Assembly: GCA_964530525.1 (NCBI GenBank)
Contig: CAZHBH010000062.1
Span: 1 to 12,678 of the forward strand
Direction: 5' to 3'
DNA length: 12,678 nucleotides
DNA from: CAYNQN01 sp964530525
GTDB lineage: Bacteria; Actinomycetota; Acidimicrobiia; Acidimicrobiales; Acidimicrobilacustridaceae
Part shown: in pieces, positions 1 to 5,821 of the stretch
How the letters are laid out: every line of letters starts with the position of its first letter
How positions within the stretch are numbered: the first letter of the stretch is position 1
Notes under the pieces: model-generated
What the model saw: the letters and a program-made list of their open reading frames with translations, nothing else
What the model was told of the DNA's origin: nothing
Database searches by the model: none
Program-made: the position numbers and the translations under genes

Positions 1-1131
1 AGCGCTGCCGCGCCCGGGCCCCACCCGGATCCCGTTGGTGCGAGCGTGGCGGATCAGGTCCCACACGATCAGGAAGTACGAGCTGAAGCCCATGTCGGAG
101 ATGACCTTCAGCTCGTAGGCCAGCCGCTCCACCACGTGATCGGGAAGCGGGTCGCCCCAGCGCTCCCTCGCCCCTGCCATGGTGAGGTGCTCGAGGTAGG
201 CGGTGCCGTCGGCGAAGCCCTCGGGGATCGGGAACTCGGGGAGCTTCGGCTTGCCGAACTCGATCTCGACGTTGCAGCGCTCCGCTATCCAAAGGGAGTT
301 GTCGCATGCCTCGGGCAGCTCCGAGAACAGGGAGCGCATCTCGGCAGCCGTCTTCAGGTAGTGCTGGTCGCCGTGGAACTTGAAGCGCTCCGCATCGGTC
401 ATGAGCGAGCCGGTCTGCACGCAGAGCAGCGCATCGTGCGCCTCCGCGTCGTGGCGGTGCGTGTAGTGGCTGTCGTTGGTGGCGAGCAGCGGCGCCCCGA
501 GCTTGCGGGCGATCTCGACCAGCTGCGGGTTGGTGCGCTTCTGCTCGGGTATCTCGTGGTCCTGCAGCTCCACGAACAGGTTGTCGCGCCCGAAGATGTC
601 CTGGAGGCGAGCCGCCTTCTCCAGGGCGGCTGCAGGGTCGCCCTGGAGGAGCGACTGCAGCACCTGGCCCCCCAGGCAGCCGGTGGTGACGATGAGGCCC
701 TCGTGGTGGTCCTCGAGCAGCTCCCAGTCGACCTTGGGCTTCATGTAGTAGCCCTCGAGGTACGCGCGGCTGGCGAGCTGGATCAGGTTCCGGTAGCCCT
801 CGCCGGACTCGGCGAGGGCTGTGAGGTGGTAGTAGGCCTTGCGGCCCCCCTCGGCGTCGCCTCCCCCGTCGTCCTGACGGCCCCGACGCGACGGGCGCTC
901 GCTGCGGCTCTCGTAGGCCTGGTACAGCTCGCAGCCCACGATCGGCTTGATGCCGGCGTCCTTGCAGGCCTTGTAGAAGTCGAGGACCCCGTACATGTTG
1001 CCATGGTCGGTGATGCCTACAGCTGGTTGGCCATCAGCCGCGGCCTTGCTCACGACGTCGGCCACCCGGGCCGCTCCGTCGAGCATCGAGAACTCGGTGT
1101 GGAGATGCAGATGGGTGAACGAGTCGGCCAC
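1..1131 (-). CDS. dnaE: DNA polymerase III alpha subunit, DnaE1-type, N-terminal part (cut by window start)
   Basis: Replicative C-family DNA polymerase; 377 N-terminal codons are present and the gene runs off the window in frame. I chose the GTG at 1131-1129: an AGAGGA ribosome site lies 9 bases upstream, there is an in-frame TAA just above, and the protein then begins ADSFTHLHLHTEFSMLDG, as in the family. Residues 5 to about 230 are the PHP domain. All nine metal-ligand positions known from mycobacterial DnaE1 are present: H9, H11, D18, H43, E68, H102, C152, D220 and H222. This implies an active PHP proofreading exonuclease (inference from the family). Residues 75-98 form a polar, probably flexible insert. 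The fragment ends in GPGRGSA, the start of the polymerase palm. It is the last gene after the phosphatase-like gene and bpa, but the hairpin at 1199-1216 may separate its transcription from theirs; a weak TACAGT box at 1185-1180 could be its own -10. Confidence 0.96.
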   Translation of the reverse strand, partial: MADSFTHLHLHTEFSMLDGAARVADVVSKAAADGQPAVGITDHGNMYGVLDFYKACKDAGIKPIVGCELYQAYESRSERPSRRGRQDDGGGDAEGGRKAYYHLTALAESGEGYRNLIQLASRAYLEGYYMKPKVDWELLEDHHEGLIVTTGCLGGQVLQSLLQGDPAAALEKAARLQDIFGRDNLFVELQDHEIPEQKRTNPQLVEIARKLGAPLLATNDSHYTHRHDAEAHDALLCVQTGSLMTDAERFKFHGDQHYLKTAAEMRSLFSELPEACDNSLWIAERCNVEIEFGKPKLPEFPIPEGFADGTAYLEHLTMAGARERWGDPLPDHVVERLAYELKVISDMGFSSYFLIVWDLIRHARTNGIRVGPGRGSA

Positions 1132-1198
1132 CCGGACGCTTCCTCTCAGGAATTACACGGCTGTGGTGCGCTTTCGGCGACTGTAGCGCGAGGGTGAG

Positions 1199-1216
1199 GC
1201 CGGCGGGTCCGCCGGC
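1199..1216 (-). terminator. GC-rich hairpin between bpa and dnaE, candidate terminator
   Basis: GCCGGCGG and CCGCCGGC form a perfect inverted repeat; with a four-base loop the stem is 7 bp, all G-C. It starts 10 bases after the bpa stop codon on the minus strand. No T-run follows, so it is not a textbook Rho-independent terminator, but U-less hairpins are common at actinobacterial gene ends. It could instead attenuate read-through into dnaE. Confidence 0.5.
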
Positions 1217-1226
1217 GGTCACCCCC

Positions 1227-1781
1227 TCAGAGGTACGTCCCCGAAGGGGCTTCCGGGGGGCCGGAAGCGGAGGGTCTCTGGGAGGGACCGGGGCCGAGCT
1301 GGCCGCGGATGTCCTCCAGCTGCTGGCGAGCCGCCATCTGCTGGGCGAAGAGGGTGGCCTGGATGCCGTGGAAGAGACCTTCGAGCCACCCGACGAGCTG
1401 GGCCTGGGCCACGCGGAGCTCGACGTCGGTGGGAACCCCGTCGGAGAAGGGGAAGGCGAGGCGGTCCAGCTCCTCGCGCAGGTCTGGCGACAGCGCGGAG
1501 CCCAGCTCGCGGACCGAGGTCTCGTAGATGTCCCTCAGCCTCTCCCGGGAGGGCTCGTCGAGGGGCGCTGCCCGCACCTCTTCGAGCAGCTGCTTGATCA
1601 TCGACCCGACCCGCATGACCTTGGCCGGACTCGACACGCTCTCCACCGGCTCCTCGCCGCCACCGCCCTCGCCGTCCGGGCCTCCCGAGCTCACGAGCTC
1701 GGTCCTGTCCTGGCGATCTGAGCCTGCACCGACACCTGGGTCGGTGAGCGTGGAGTCGTCGCGAAGGGGGTCGTCGTTCAT
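1227..1781 (-). CDS. bpa: Bacterial proteasome activator Bpa/PafE (ring-forming, ATP-independent)
   Basis: 184 residues. Residues 52-155 match the Bpa family (PafE, Rv3780 in M. tuberculosis) almost word for word: PAKVMR, MIKQLLEEVRAAPLDE, the REELDRL helix, then AQAQLVGWLEGLFHGIQ and LFAQQMAAR. In the family this segment forms a four-helix fold that assembles into a 12-membered ring and docks on the 20S proteasome to open its gate for unfolded or damaged proteins, without ATP. The last four residues are GTYL; the mycobacterial tail is GQYL, a HbYX-like docking motif in which Tyr-Leu are critical. The first 50 residues are acidic and Gly-rich, probably disordered. The ATG at 1781 has a GGGAG ribosome site, lies 10 bases after the phosphatase-like gene's stop, and leaves a length close to the 174-178 usual. 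The two genes are probably co-transcribed. Presence of Bpa implies a prcBA proteasome elsewhere in the genome. Confidence 0.95.
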   Translation of the reverse strand: MNDDPLRDDSTLTDPGVGAGSDRQDRTELVSSGGPDGEGGGGEEPVESVSSPAKVMRVGSMIKQLLEEVRAAPLDEPSRERLRDIYETSVRELGSALSPDLREELDRLAFPFSDGVPTDVELRVAQAQLVGWLEGLFHGIQATLFAQQMAARQQLEDIRGQLGPGPSQRPSASGPPEAPSGTYL

Positions 1782-1791
1782 CTCGCTCCCT

Positions 1792-2889
1792 CTAACGGGT
1801 GAAGGCGAGCAAGGGTACGCGCATCTCTGCACCGGTGAGAGATCCGTGCCGTGAGATGAGGTGGTAGGGCCCGCTGTCGGCGGGGTCGAAGTAGGCCACG
1901 GGCTCCCGGGCCACCAGGGCGACGTCGCCGAGTCGGGCACGCGTCGGCTCGGTGACGACAGGACCGAACCAGCCCTCGTCGACCACCTGCTCCTGGCTGA
2001 CCACCCAGGCGGTGTCGCCGTGGTGCTCCTTGGCCGCCTGCTCGAGCCCCTGGGCACCCCCGGGCGTGGCGTGCAGCCACCGAAACCTTCCTTCACCTGA
2101 CTGCTGGGCTACGTGGGCCATCACCTCGGGGGCGAGCTTCAGGACCCGGTCGCCCACCTGCACCTGGCCGTGGTCGCTGGTCAGCACCAGCATCGCTCCG
2201 GCGGGCAGCTCTTCCATCACGTCGGCGACCAGTCGATCCACCGAGCGGAGCTCGGCGTCGAAGTGGCGACCCAGCCCGTACTCGTGGGCGACCTTGTCGA
2301 TGCCCTCGTAGTAGGCGTACACGAAGGACTCGCCGGCGCGCAGGAGCCTCCCGATCTCGGTCACGAGGGTGGAGGTGACCCGGTAGCCGTTGAAGCGAAC
2401 CCCCTCGAGGTGGGCCTGCGTGAACCCGCTCTCTCGGAACTCGGCCCGGGTGACCACCGCCGGACGGTGGCCCAGGAACGGCGCCATCGGCTGGATCTTC
2501 TCCGGGGGGACCTTCGCCCTTGCGTCCTTGCCTCCCTGGCACCACCTCAACACGTTCAGCACGTCTCCGTCGACCGCCATGCGATAGCCGATCACCCCGT
2601 GCTGGCCGGGGGGCAGGCCGGTGCATATGGAGGTGAGGGCGCTCGCGGTGGTGGAAGGGGCAACGGTGAGGATCGGTCCCCCGGCCAGGGAGCCGAGGGT
2701 GGGCAGACGGGCGGCCCTCTCCTGGAGTTGGTCCCATCCGAGCCCGTCGACCACCAGCAGCACCACCTGGTCGGCCAGCTCCTGTGCGGGGAACCATTCG
2801 GGCAGGCGCGAAGGCGGGTCGAGCAACGTGGGGGCCACGTTGGTCACGCATGCTCCGCCGTAGTCCGGCAACAGAGGTGTATCGCCCAA
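1792..2889 (-). CDS. Alkaline-phosphatase superfamily protein (nucleotide pyrophosphatase/phosphodiesterase-like)
   Basis: 365 residues from the chosen TTG start. The fold's metal-site motifs are all present in order: VVDGLG (D48), PSTTAS (nucleophile Thr 80 or 81), EGIDKVAHE (Asp and His), TSDHGQ (Asp-His), and SRHGSL near the C terminus. This is the two-metal phosphodiesterase/nucleotide pyrophosphatase branch, which cleaves phosphoester bonds; the real substrate cannot be told from sequence. I see no clear signal peptide, so it is probably cytoplasmic. The frame stays open upstream to 3132, but that stretch overlaps the Rrf2 gene and is unlike the family. The TTG at 2889 has a strong GGAAGGGG ribosome site 5 bases away, and the following LLPDYGG...APTLL segment resembles usual family N termini. 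A GTG at 2847 is a weaker alternative. It heads a probable unit with bpa. Confidence 0.85.
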   Translation of the reverse strand: MGDTPLLPDYGGACVTNVAPTLLDPPSRLPEWFPAQELADQVVLLVVDGLGWDQLQERAARLPTLGSLAGGPILTVAPSTTASALTSICTGLPPGQHGVIGYRMAVDGDVLNVLRWCQGGKDARAKVPPEKIQPMAPFLGHRPAVVTRAEFRESGFTQAHLEGVRFNGYRVTSTLVTEIGRLLRAGESFVYAYYEGIDKVAHEYGLGRHFDAELRSVDRLVADVMEELPAGAMLVLTSDHGQVQVGDRVLKLAPEVMAHVAQQSGEGRFRWLHATPGGAQGLEQAAKEHHGDTAWVVSQEQVVDEGWFGPVVTEPTRARLGDVALVAREPVAYFDPADSGPYHLISRHGSLTGAEMRVPLLAFTR

Positions 2890-2913
2890 GGGATCCCCTT
2901 CCGAAGTCGTTCC

Positions 2914-2940
2914 ACCGTATCCCCCTGGGCGGAGGGCCAA
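2914..2940 (-). promoter_or_regulatory. Candidate promoter of the phosphatase-bpa unit
   Basis: On the minus strand, TTGGCC (2940-2935) and TACGGT (2919-2914) resemble -35 and -10 boxes, with a short 15-base spacer. A start near 2907 would leave a leader of about 18 bases that carries the GGAAGGGG ribosome site for the TTG at 2889. The -10 is convincing, the -35 less so. Confidence 0.4.
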
Positions 2941-2966
2941 CACCTCGCCGCGAGCCGTACGCTCTG

Positions 2967-2996
2967 GGATCCCCGGGCTCGAGGGAGCTCCCGCGG
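2967..2996. promoter_or_regulatory. Cluster of palindromes in the divergent promoter region
   Basis: Five six-base palindromes stand nearly end to end: GGATCC, CCCGGG, CTCGAG, GAGCTC and CCGCGG. The middle also holds the 10-base perfect palindrome GGGAGCTCCC (2983-2992). The stretch lies between the phosphatase-like gene and the Rrf2 regulator; CGTACG flanks it at 2956-2961 and 3036-3041. It could hold operator sites for the Rrf2 protein or another regulator. This is inference; no known operator consensus matches. Confidence 0.3.
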
Positions 2997-3037
2997 CCAC
3001 CGTGAGCACTGCCTCGGCCCTGGCGCGGCCACCCGCG

Positions 3038-3043
3038 TACGAT
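3038..3043 (+). promoter_or_regulatory. -10 box of the Rrf2 regulator, leaderless arrangement
   Basis: TACGAT fits the actinobacterial -10 pattern TANNNT and stands 7 bases before the GTG at 3051, so transcription should begin at or next to the start codon. No good -35 is visible at 16-18 bases. If this box is right, the ATG at 3042, which lies inside it, cannot be the start. Confidence 0.5.
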
Positions 3044-3050
3044 GGGCCCG

Positions 3051-3485
3051 GTGAAGGTCTCCACCAGGGGTGACTACGCCAGTCGAGCGCTGCTGTCGCT
3101 GGCTTTGCACGACGGAGCCGACAAGCCCACATCGGTACGGGACATCGCCGAGCGCACGGGCCTCCCGCAGCCCTACCTGGAGCAGATACTGCTCGCCCTC
3201 AAGGGGGCGGGCCTCGTGCGCTCCAAGCGTGGCGTGGGGGGCGGCTACGTGCTGGCGCGCCACCCCAAGGAGATCCTCCTCTCGGAGATCCTCATGGCGG
3301 TCGACGGGCCCATCGTCGCAGGAGACTTCGGCGAACCCCACAAGGACGGGGCCTGCGAGCACGAGGGCCAGTGCGTGCTGCTGGCCATCTGGGCCGACGT
3401 CGGCGACCACATGCGCCGCTACCTGTCGTCCCTCACCCTGGCCGACATCGTCTCGATGGCCGAGGGCAAGACCGCCTGGCCGTGA
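3051..3485 (+). CDS. Rrf2-family transcriptional regulator with two cluster-type cysteines
   Basis: 144 residues from the GTG at 3051; this gives the family's usual N terminus (KVSTRGDYASRAL). An ATG at 3042 would add three residues but overlaps the -10 box. Residues 1-70 form the winged helix-turn-helix: SVRDIAERTGLPQPYLEQIL contains the recognition helix, and SKRGVGGGYVLAR is the wing. Residues 71-144 form the dimer helix. IscR and NsrR hold an iron-sulfur cluster with three cysteines spaced C-x5-C-x5-C. Here C102 and C108 match the last two, the first is missing, and Q-C-V-L-L-A-I-W follows as in IscR's C-terminal site. It may bind a cluster through other ligands, as RsrR does, or sense by another route. 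The regulon is unknown; autoregulation and control of the divergent phosphatase-like gene are the obvious guesses. Confidence 0.88.
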   Translation: MKVSTRGDYASRALLSLALHDGADKPTSVRDIAERTGLPQPYLEQILLALKGAGLVRSKRGVGGGYVLARHPKEILLSEILMAVDGPIVAGDFGEPHKDGACEHEGQCVLLAIWADVGDHMRRYLSSLTLADIVSMAEGKTAWP

Positions 3486-3524
3486 CGGGTGCTTCGGCCT
3501 CGTTCGATCGCTTGGCCCACCCGT
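3485..3524. terminator. Hairpin between the convergent Rrf2 and rluD genes, candidate two-way terminator
   Basis: ACGGGTG (3485-3491) pairs with CACCCGT (3518-3524), and inside it GGCC (3496-3499) pairs with GGCC (3514-3517), with a one-sided CTTC bulge. The hairpin begins at the last base of the Rrf2 stop codon and fills the gap before the rluD stop. There is no T-run on either side. Confidence 0.4.
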
Positions 3525-3530
3525 CCCGAA

Positions 3531-3542
3531 TGACCTAGGTCA
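3531..3542. repeat. 12-base perfect palindrome across the rluD stop codon
   Basis: TGACCTAGGTCA reads the same on both strands and overlaps the TAG stop of rluD. It may be a protein-binding site or part of the gene-end structure; it may also be chance. Confidence 0.3.
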
Positions 3543-4452
3543 GATCACCGAGGGTTCGCGCCAGGTCGGCGGGCAGCGGGGAGTCGAGCTCGACCCGCTC
3601 GCCCGTGAACGGGTGGGTGAAGGCGAGCCGCCTCGCGTGGAGGAACAGCCGCGGCGCCTCGAAGCTCTCCCGCACCCCCCCGTACCACTCGTCGCCGACG
3701 ACGGGGTGTTCGATGGCTTGCAGGTGCACTCGGATCTGGTGGGTGCGTCCGGTCTCCAAGGTGCAGTTCAGCAGCGTCACCTCCACCGGGTCGGAGAACG
3801 TGTCCACGACCTCGTAGCGCGTCCGTGCCGGTCGACCCGAACCGACCACGCCCATGCGGTCGCGCCGGCGGCTGGAGCGCCCGACGGGGGCGTCGACCAG
3901 CCCGCTGGGCGACTCGAACCGACCCCAGGCCAGGGCGGTGTAGCTCCTGTCCACCTCCCTGGCGGCCAGCGCCTGCACGAGGGCGGAGTACGACTCGGGG
4001 GTGCGCGCAACGACCATCAACCCGGAGGTGTCGCGATCGAGACGGTGGACGATGCCGGGGCGTCGGGGGTCGGAGCCCACTCCTGCGATCTCGGGGAAGC
4101 GGGCCAGGAGGCCTCCCACCAGCGTGCCGCTCGTCCGGCCCCCTCCCGGGTGGACCACCAACCCGGCCGGCTTGTCGACCACGAGCAGGTGTTCGTCTTG
4201 GTGGACCACCACCACGTCCACGCCCGCCTCGGGTTCCAGCTCGGCCACCTGGGGACCTGCGGCCTCCAGGTGGATCTCGAGCACCTCGCCTTCCGACAGC
4301 CGTCGAGACCGCGAGCTCACGACCTCGCCGTCGACCAGCACCGCCCCGGCCGCCACGAGGGACTCGGCCACGGAGCGGCTCTGGCCGGTGAGCATCGAGA
4401 CAGCCCGGTCGATGCGCTCACCCGCCAACGCTCCCGGGATGGCCTCCCTCAC
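3535..4452 (-). CDS. rluD: RluD-family pseudouridine synthase
   Basis: 305 residues. Converts uridines of large-subunit rRNA to pseudouridine. Residues 12-60 are an S4 RNA-binding domain (ERIDRAVSML...GAVLVDGEVV). The catalytic domain follows, with motif II GIVHRLDRDTSG (catalytic Asp 139) and motif III GRTHQIRVHL, then HPVVGDEWYGG. Length and order match the RluA/RluC/RluD family; the exact target uridines cannot be fixed from sequence, though actinobacterial genes in this place next to lspA are usually called rluD. I chose the GTG at 4452 because it overlaps the lspA stop as GTGA, a classical coupling arrangement, and because the 30 upstream codons that stay open are only the lspA gene read in another frame. 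Expression probably depends on translation of lspA. Confidence 0.93.
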   Translation of the reverse strand: MREAIPGALAGERIDRAVSMLTGQSRSVAESLVAAGAVLVDGEVVSSRSRRLSEGEVLEIHLEAAGPQVAELEPEAGVDVVVVHQDEHLLVVDKPAGLVVHPGGGRTSGTLVGGLLARFPEIAGVGSDPRRPGIVHRLDRDTSGLMVVARTPESYSALVQALAAREVDRSYTALAWGRFESPSGLVDAPVGRSSRRRDRMGVVGSGRPARTRYEVVDTFSDPVEVTLLNCTLETGRTHQIRVHLQAIEHPVVGDEWYGGVRESFEAPRLFLHARRLAFTHPFTGERVELDSPLPADLARTLGDLT

Positions 4453-4901
4453 GGGTCGCTCGTGGAGAGCGCGAACTGGGCGACCAGGCAGATCGCCCCT
4501 ACGACTATCGCCGCGTCCGCGATGTTGAACACCGGCCACCAACCCAGGTCGATGAAGTCCACGACCGCGCCGGAGAGCAAGCCCCCGTCACCTCGAAACG
4601 CACGATCGACGATGTTGCCTACCGCCCCTCCCAAGACGAGGCCCACAGCCACCGAGCCCAGGCGCGAAAGGGGCCGCGTTCCCTGCCAGACGAGGACTCC
4701 ACCCACCACGACCAGCGCTCCGACGGCCACGAGGGCCCCGTAGCCCCCTCCCAGGCCGAACGCCGTGCCGGTGTTGAACGTGAGGCGGAGCTGAAGGGAG
4801 CCCACCAGCTCCATCGGATCTCCCGGCAGGCGCTCTAGCGCCCACCACTTGGTCAGCTGATCGGCGGCGAGCACCGAGGCGGCGACCACCGAGACGATCA
4901 C
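4449..4901 (-). CDS. lspA: Prolipoprotein signal peptidase II
   Basis: 150 residues, four predicted membrane segments (about 2-14, 53-72, 83-98 and 125-146). Cleaves the signal peptide of diacylglyceryl-modified prolipoproteins in front of the lipobox cysteine; the family is the target of globomycin. The conserved AADQLTKWW (D14), FNTGTAFG, GNIVDR (D99) and FNIADA (D129) are all present; D99 and D129 are the catalytic aspartate pair. The GTG at 4901 has a GAGGA ribosome site 8 bases upstream and gives the compact N terminus seen in Bacillus-type LspA. The frame stays open further upstream (rich in Arg and Pro, like the extended actinobacterial N termini), but no in-frame start codon lies between the DksA-like gene's stop and 4901. 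It is 59 bases downstream of the DksA-like gene and overlaps rluD by 4 bases. Confidence 0.95.
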   Translation of the reverse strand: MIVSVVAASVLAADQLTKWWALERLPGDPMELVGSLQLRLTFNTGTAFGLGGGYGALVAVGALVVVGGVLVWQGTRPLSRLGSVAVGLVLGGAVGNIVDRAFRGDGGLLSGAVVDFIDLGWWPVFNIADAAIVVGAICLVAQFALSTSDP

Positions 4902-4960
4902 CCAGTGGGTCCTCGCCGGCCTGCCTCGCTGGGGACGAGCCGGTGTGGAGGCCGAGGGCT

Positions 4961-5660
4961 CTATCGACGTTGGAACCCACCCACCTTGTACTCGACCCGC
5001 TCCCGAGCCCAGGGGATGGCCCGCAGCCTCTCCTTGGGGATCGCCAGCCCCGACACCTCGCAGATCCCGTAGGTGCCGTCGTCGAACTTGGCGAGGGCGT
5101 GATCTATCTCCTCGATCTGGCCCCGGAACTGGGCGCTGAGGGCGAGGTCGCGCTCGCGCTCGACAGCGAGGGTGTCGCCCTCGCCAGACTCCTCGTCGAA
5201 CTGGGCGTCACCCGGCTCGCGCATGAGCGCCAGCTCGTCGGCCTCGGCGTCGAGGGTGGCCACGTCGTGGGTGAGGCGGGCCCTCTCGCTGATCAGCAGC
5301 TCTCGCTGGGCCTCCAGGAACTTGGCGTCGAAGGGCTTCACGACCGGCTTCTTGGCCGGAGCCTNNNNNNNNNNNNNNNNNNNNNNNNNNNNNNNNNNNN
5401 NNNNNNNNNNNNNNNNNNNNNNNNNNNNNNNNNNNNNNNNNNNNNNNNNNNNNNNNNNNNNNNNTCTTGGCGGCAACCTTCTTGGCCGGCGCCTTCTTGG
5501 CCGGAGCCTTCTTGGCGGGAGCCTTCTTGGCGGGAGCCTTCTTGGCGGCAACCTTCTTGGCCGGCGCCTTCTTGGCCGGAGCCTTCTTGGCGGGCGCCTT
5601 CTTGGCAGGGGCCTTCCTCGTGGAGGTGGCCTTCGACTTGCCGGAGCTGGCTCTGGGCAT
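4961..5660 (-). CDS. DksA/TraR-like protein with a histone-H1-like Lys/Ala/Pro N-terminal tail (interrupted by an assembly gap)
   Basis: Starts at the ATG 5660 with a GGAGG ribosome site 5 bases away. Residues 1-15 are basic (MPRASSGKSK...). Then come pentapeptides: (APAKK)x4, VAAKK, (APAKK)x4, VAAK, up to the N run. After the gap follow APAKKPVVK and a DksA-like domain of about 124 residues: a long coiled-coil hairpin (AKFLEAQRELL...IDHALAKFDDG) and a C-terminal YGICEVSGLAIPKERLRAIPWAR segment. In DksA/TraR proteins this segment is a four-cysteine zinc finger; here only one cysteine remains. The tail should bind DNA non-specifically, as in H1-like and mycobacterial HupB tails; the DksA domain may reach into RNA polymerase's secondary channel (inference). 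Lys-rich DksA-like proteins next to lspA and ileS are known in actinobacteria. The two halves are in different frames only because the N run is 100 bases; the minimum protein is about 199 residues. Confidence 0.85.
5365..5464. other. Assembly gap, exactly 100 N
   Basis: The run is exactly 100 bases, a usual placeholder for a gap of unknown size. It lies inside the 15-base repeats of the DksA-like gene. The reading frame needs a true insert divisible by 3. Joining the two sides directly gives AAG (Lys) and a perfect repeat junction, so the real insert is probably zero or a multiple of 15 bases. Confidence 0.95.
5466..5615 (-). repeat. 15-base coding repeats organised as two 75-base blocks
   Basis: Ten units of 15 bases, each encoding one pentapeptide of the APAKK/VAAKK type. 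Units group by five: block 5466-5540 and block 5541-5615 differ at only three of 75 bases, and each holds one VAAKK-type unit at the same place. One more unit and a half lies left of the gap (5347-5364). The near identity at third codon positions points to recent duplication of whole blocks. Confidence 0.9.
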
Positions 5661-5809
5661 CTGGTCCTCCAGCCCCGAAGGGGGGCACGATCTCAGTCGC
5701 GGAGGGCGTGAGGCTAGGTGGCGCCCACCGGAGCGTCAACCCGCTCGCGCACGTCCCGGGCCTCCCGCGCACCCCAGAAGAGGCGGGCGAGGCGGTCACA
5801 TGGGGCATC

Positions 5810-5815
5810 TAGGCT
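5810..5815 (+). promoter_or_regulatory. -10 box of ileS, leaderless arrangement
   Basis: TAGGCT fits TANNNT and stands 6 bases before the ATG at 5822. The only purine run (AAGG) touches the start codon, too close for a ribosome site. The upstream region is just 161 bases to the DksA-like start and shows no T-box riboswitch. No clear -35 is visible. Confidence 0.45.
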
Positions 5816-5821
5816 GCAAGG

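Noticed and set aside
46..1197. Long plus-strand open frame of 383 codons
   Set aside because: It is the antisense of dnaE, whose minus-strand product is unmistakable; GC-rich DNA leaves antisense frames open.
2113..3054. Plus-strand open frame of 313 codons
   Set aside because: Antisense of the phosphatase-like gene, which has all its metal ligands.
2890..3132. 81-codon N-terminal extension of the phosphatase-like gene
   Set aside because: It would overlap the Rrf2 coding region and its promoter, is unlike the family, and the TTG at 2889 has a strong ribosome site.
4902..4960. N-terminal extension of LspA through the gap up to the DksA-like gene
   Set aside because: The frame is open and Arg/Pro-rich, but there is no in-frame start codon before the GTG at 4901.
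5466..5615. Possible CRISPR array because of regular repeats
   Set aside because: Units of 15 bases are contiguous without spacers, stay in frame and encode Lys/Ala/Pro pentapeptides.
5670..5686. CCCC-GAA-GGGG hairpin before the DksA-like gene as a terminator
   Set aside because: It lies in the leader of that gene, has no T-run and no upstream gene to terminate.
5661..5821. T-box riboswitch upstream of ileS (GGTGGCGCCCACC at about 5716-5728)
   Set aside because: This is only a small inverted repeat; the T-box core sequence and a Stem I are not visible, it lies too far from the start codon, and a -10 box stands next to the ATG.
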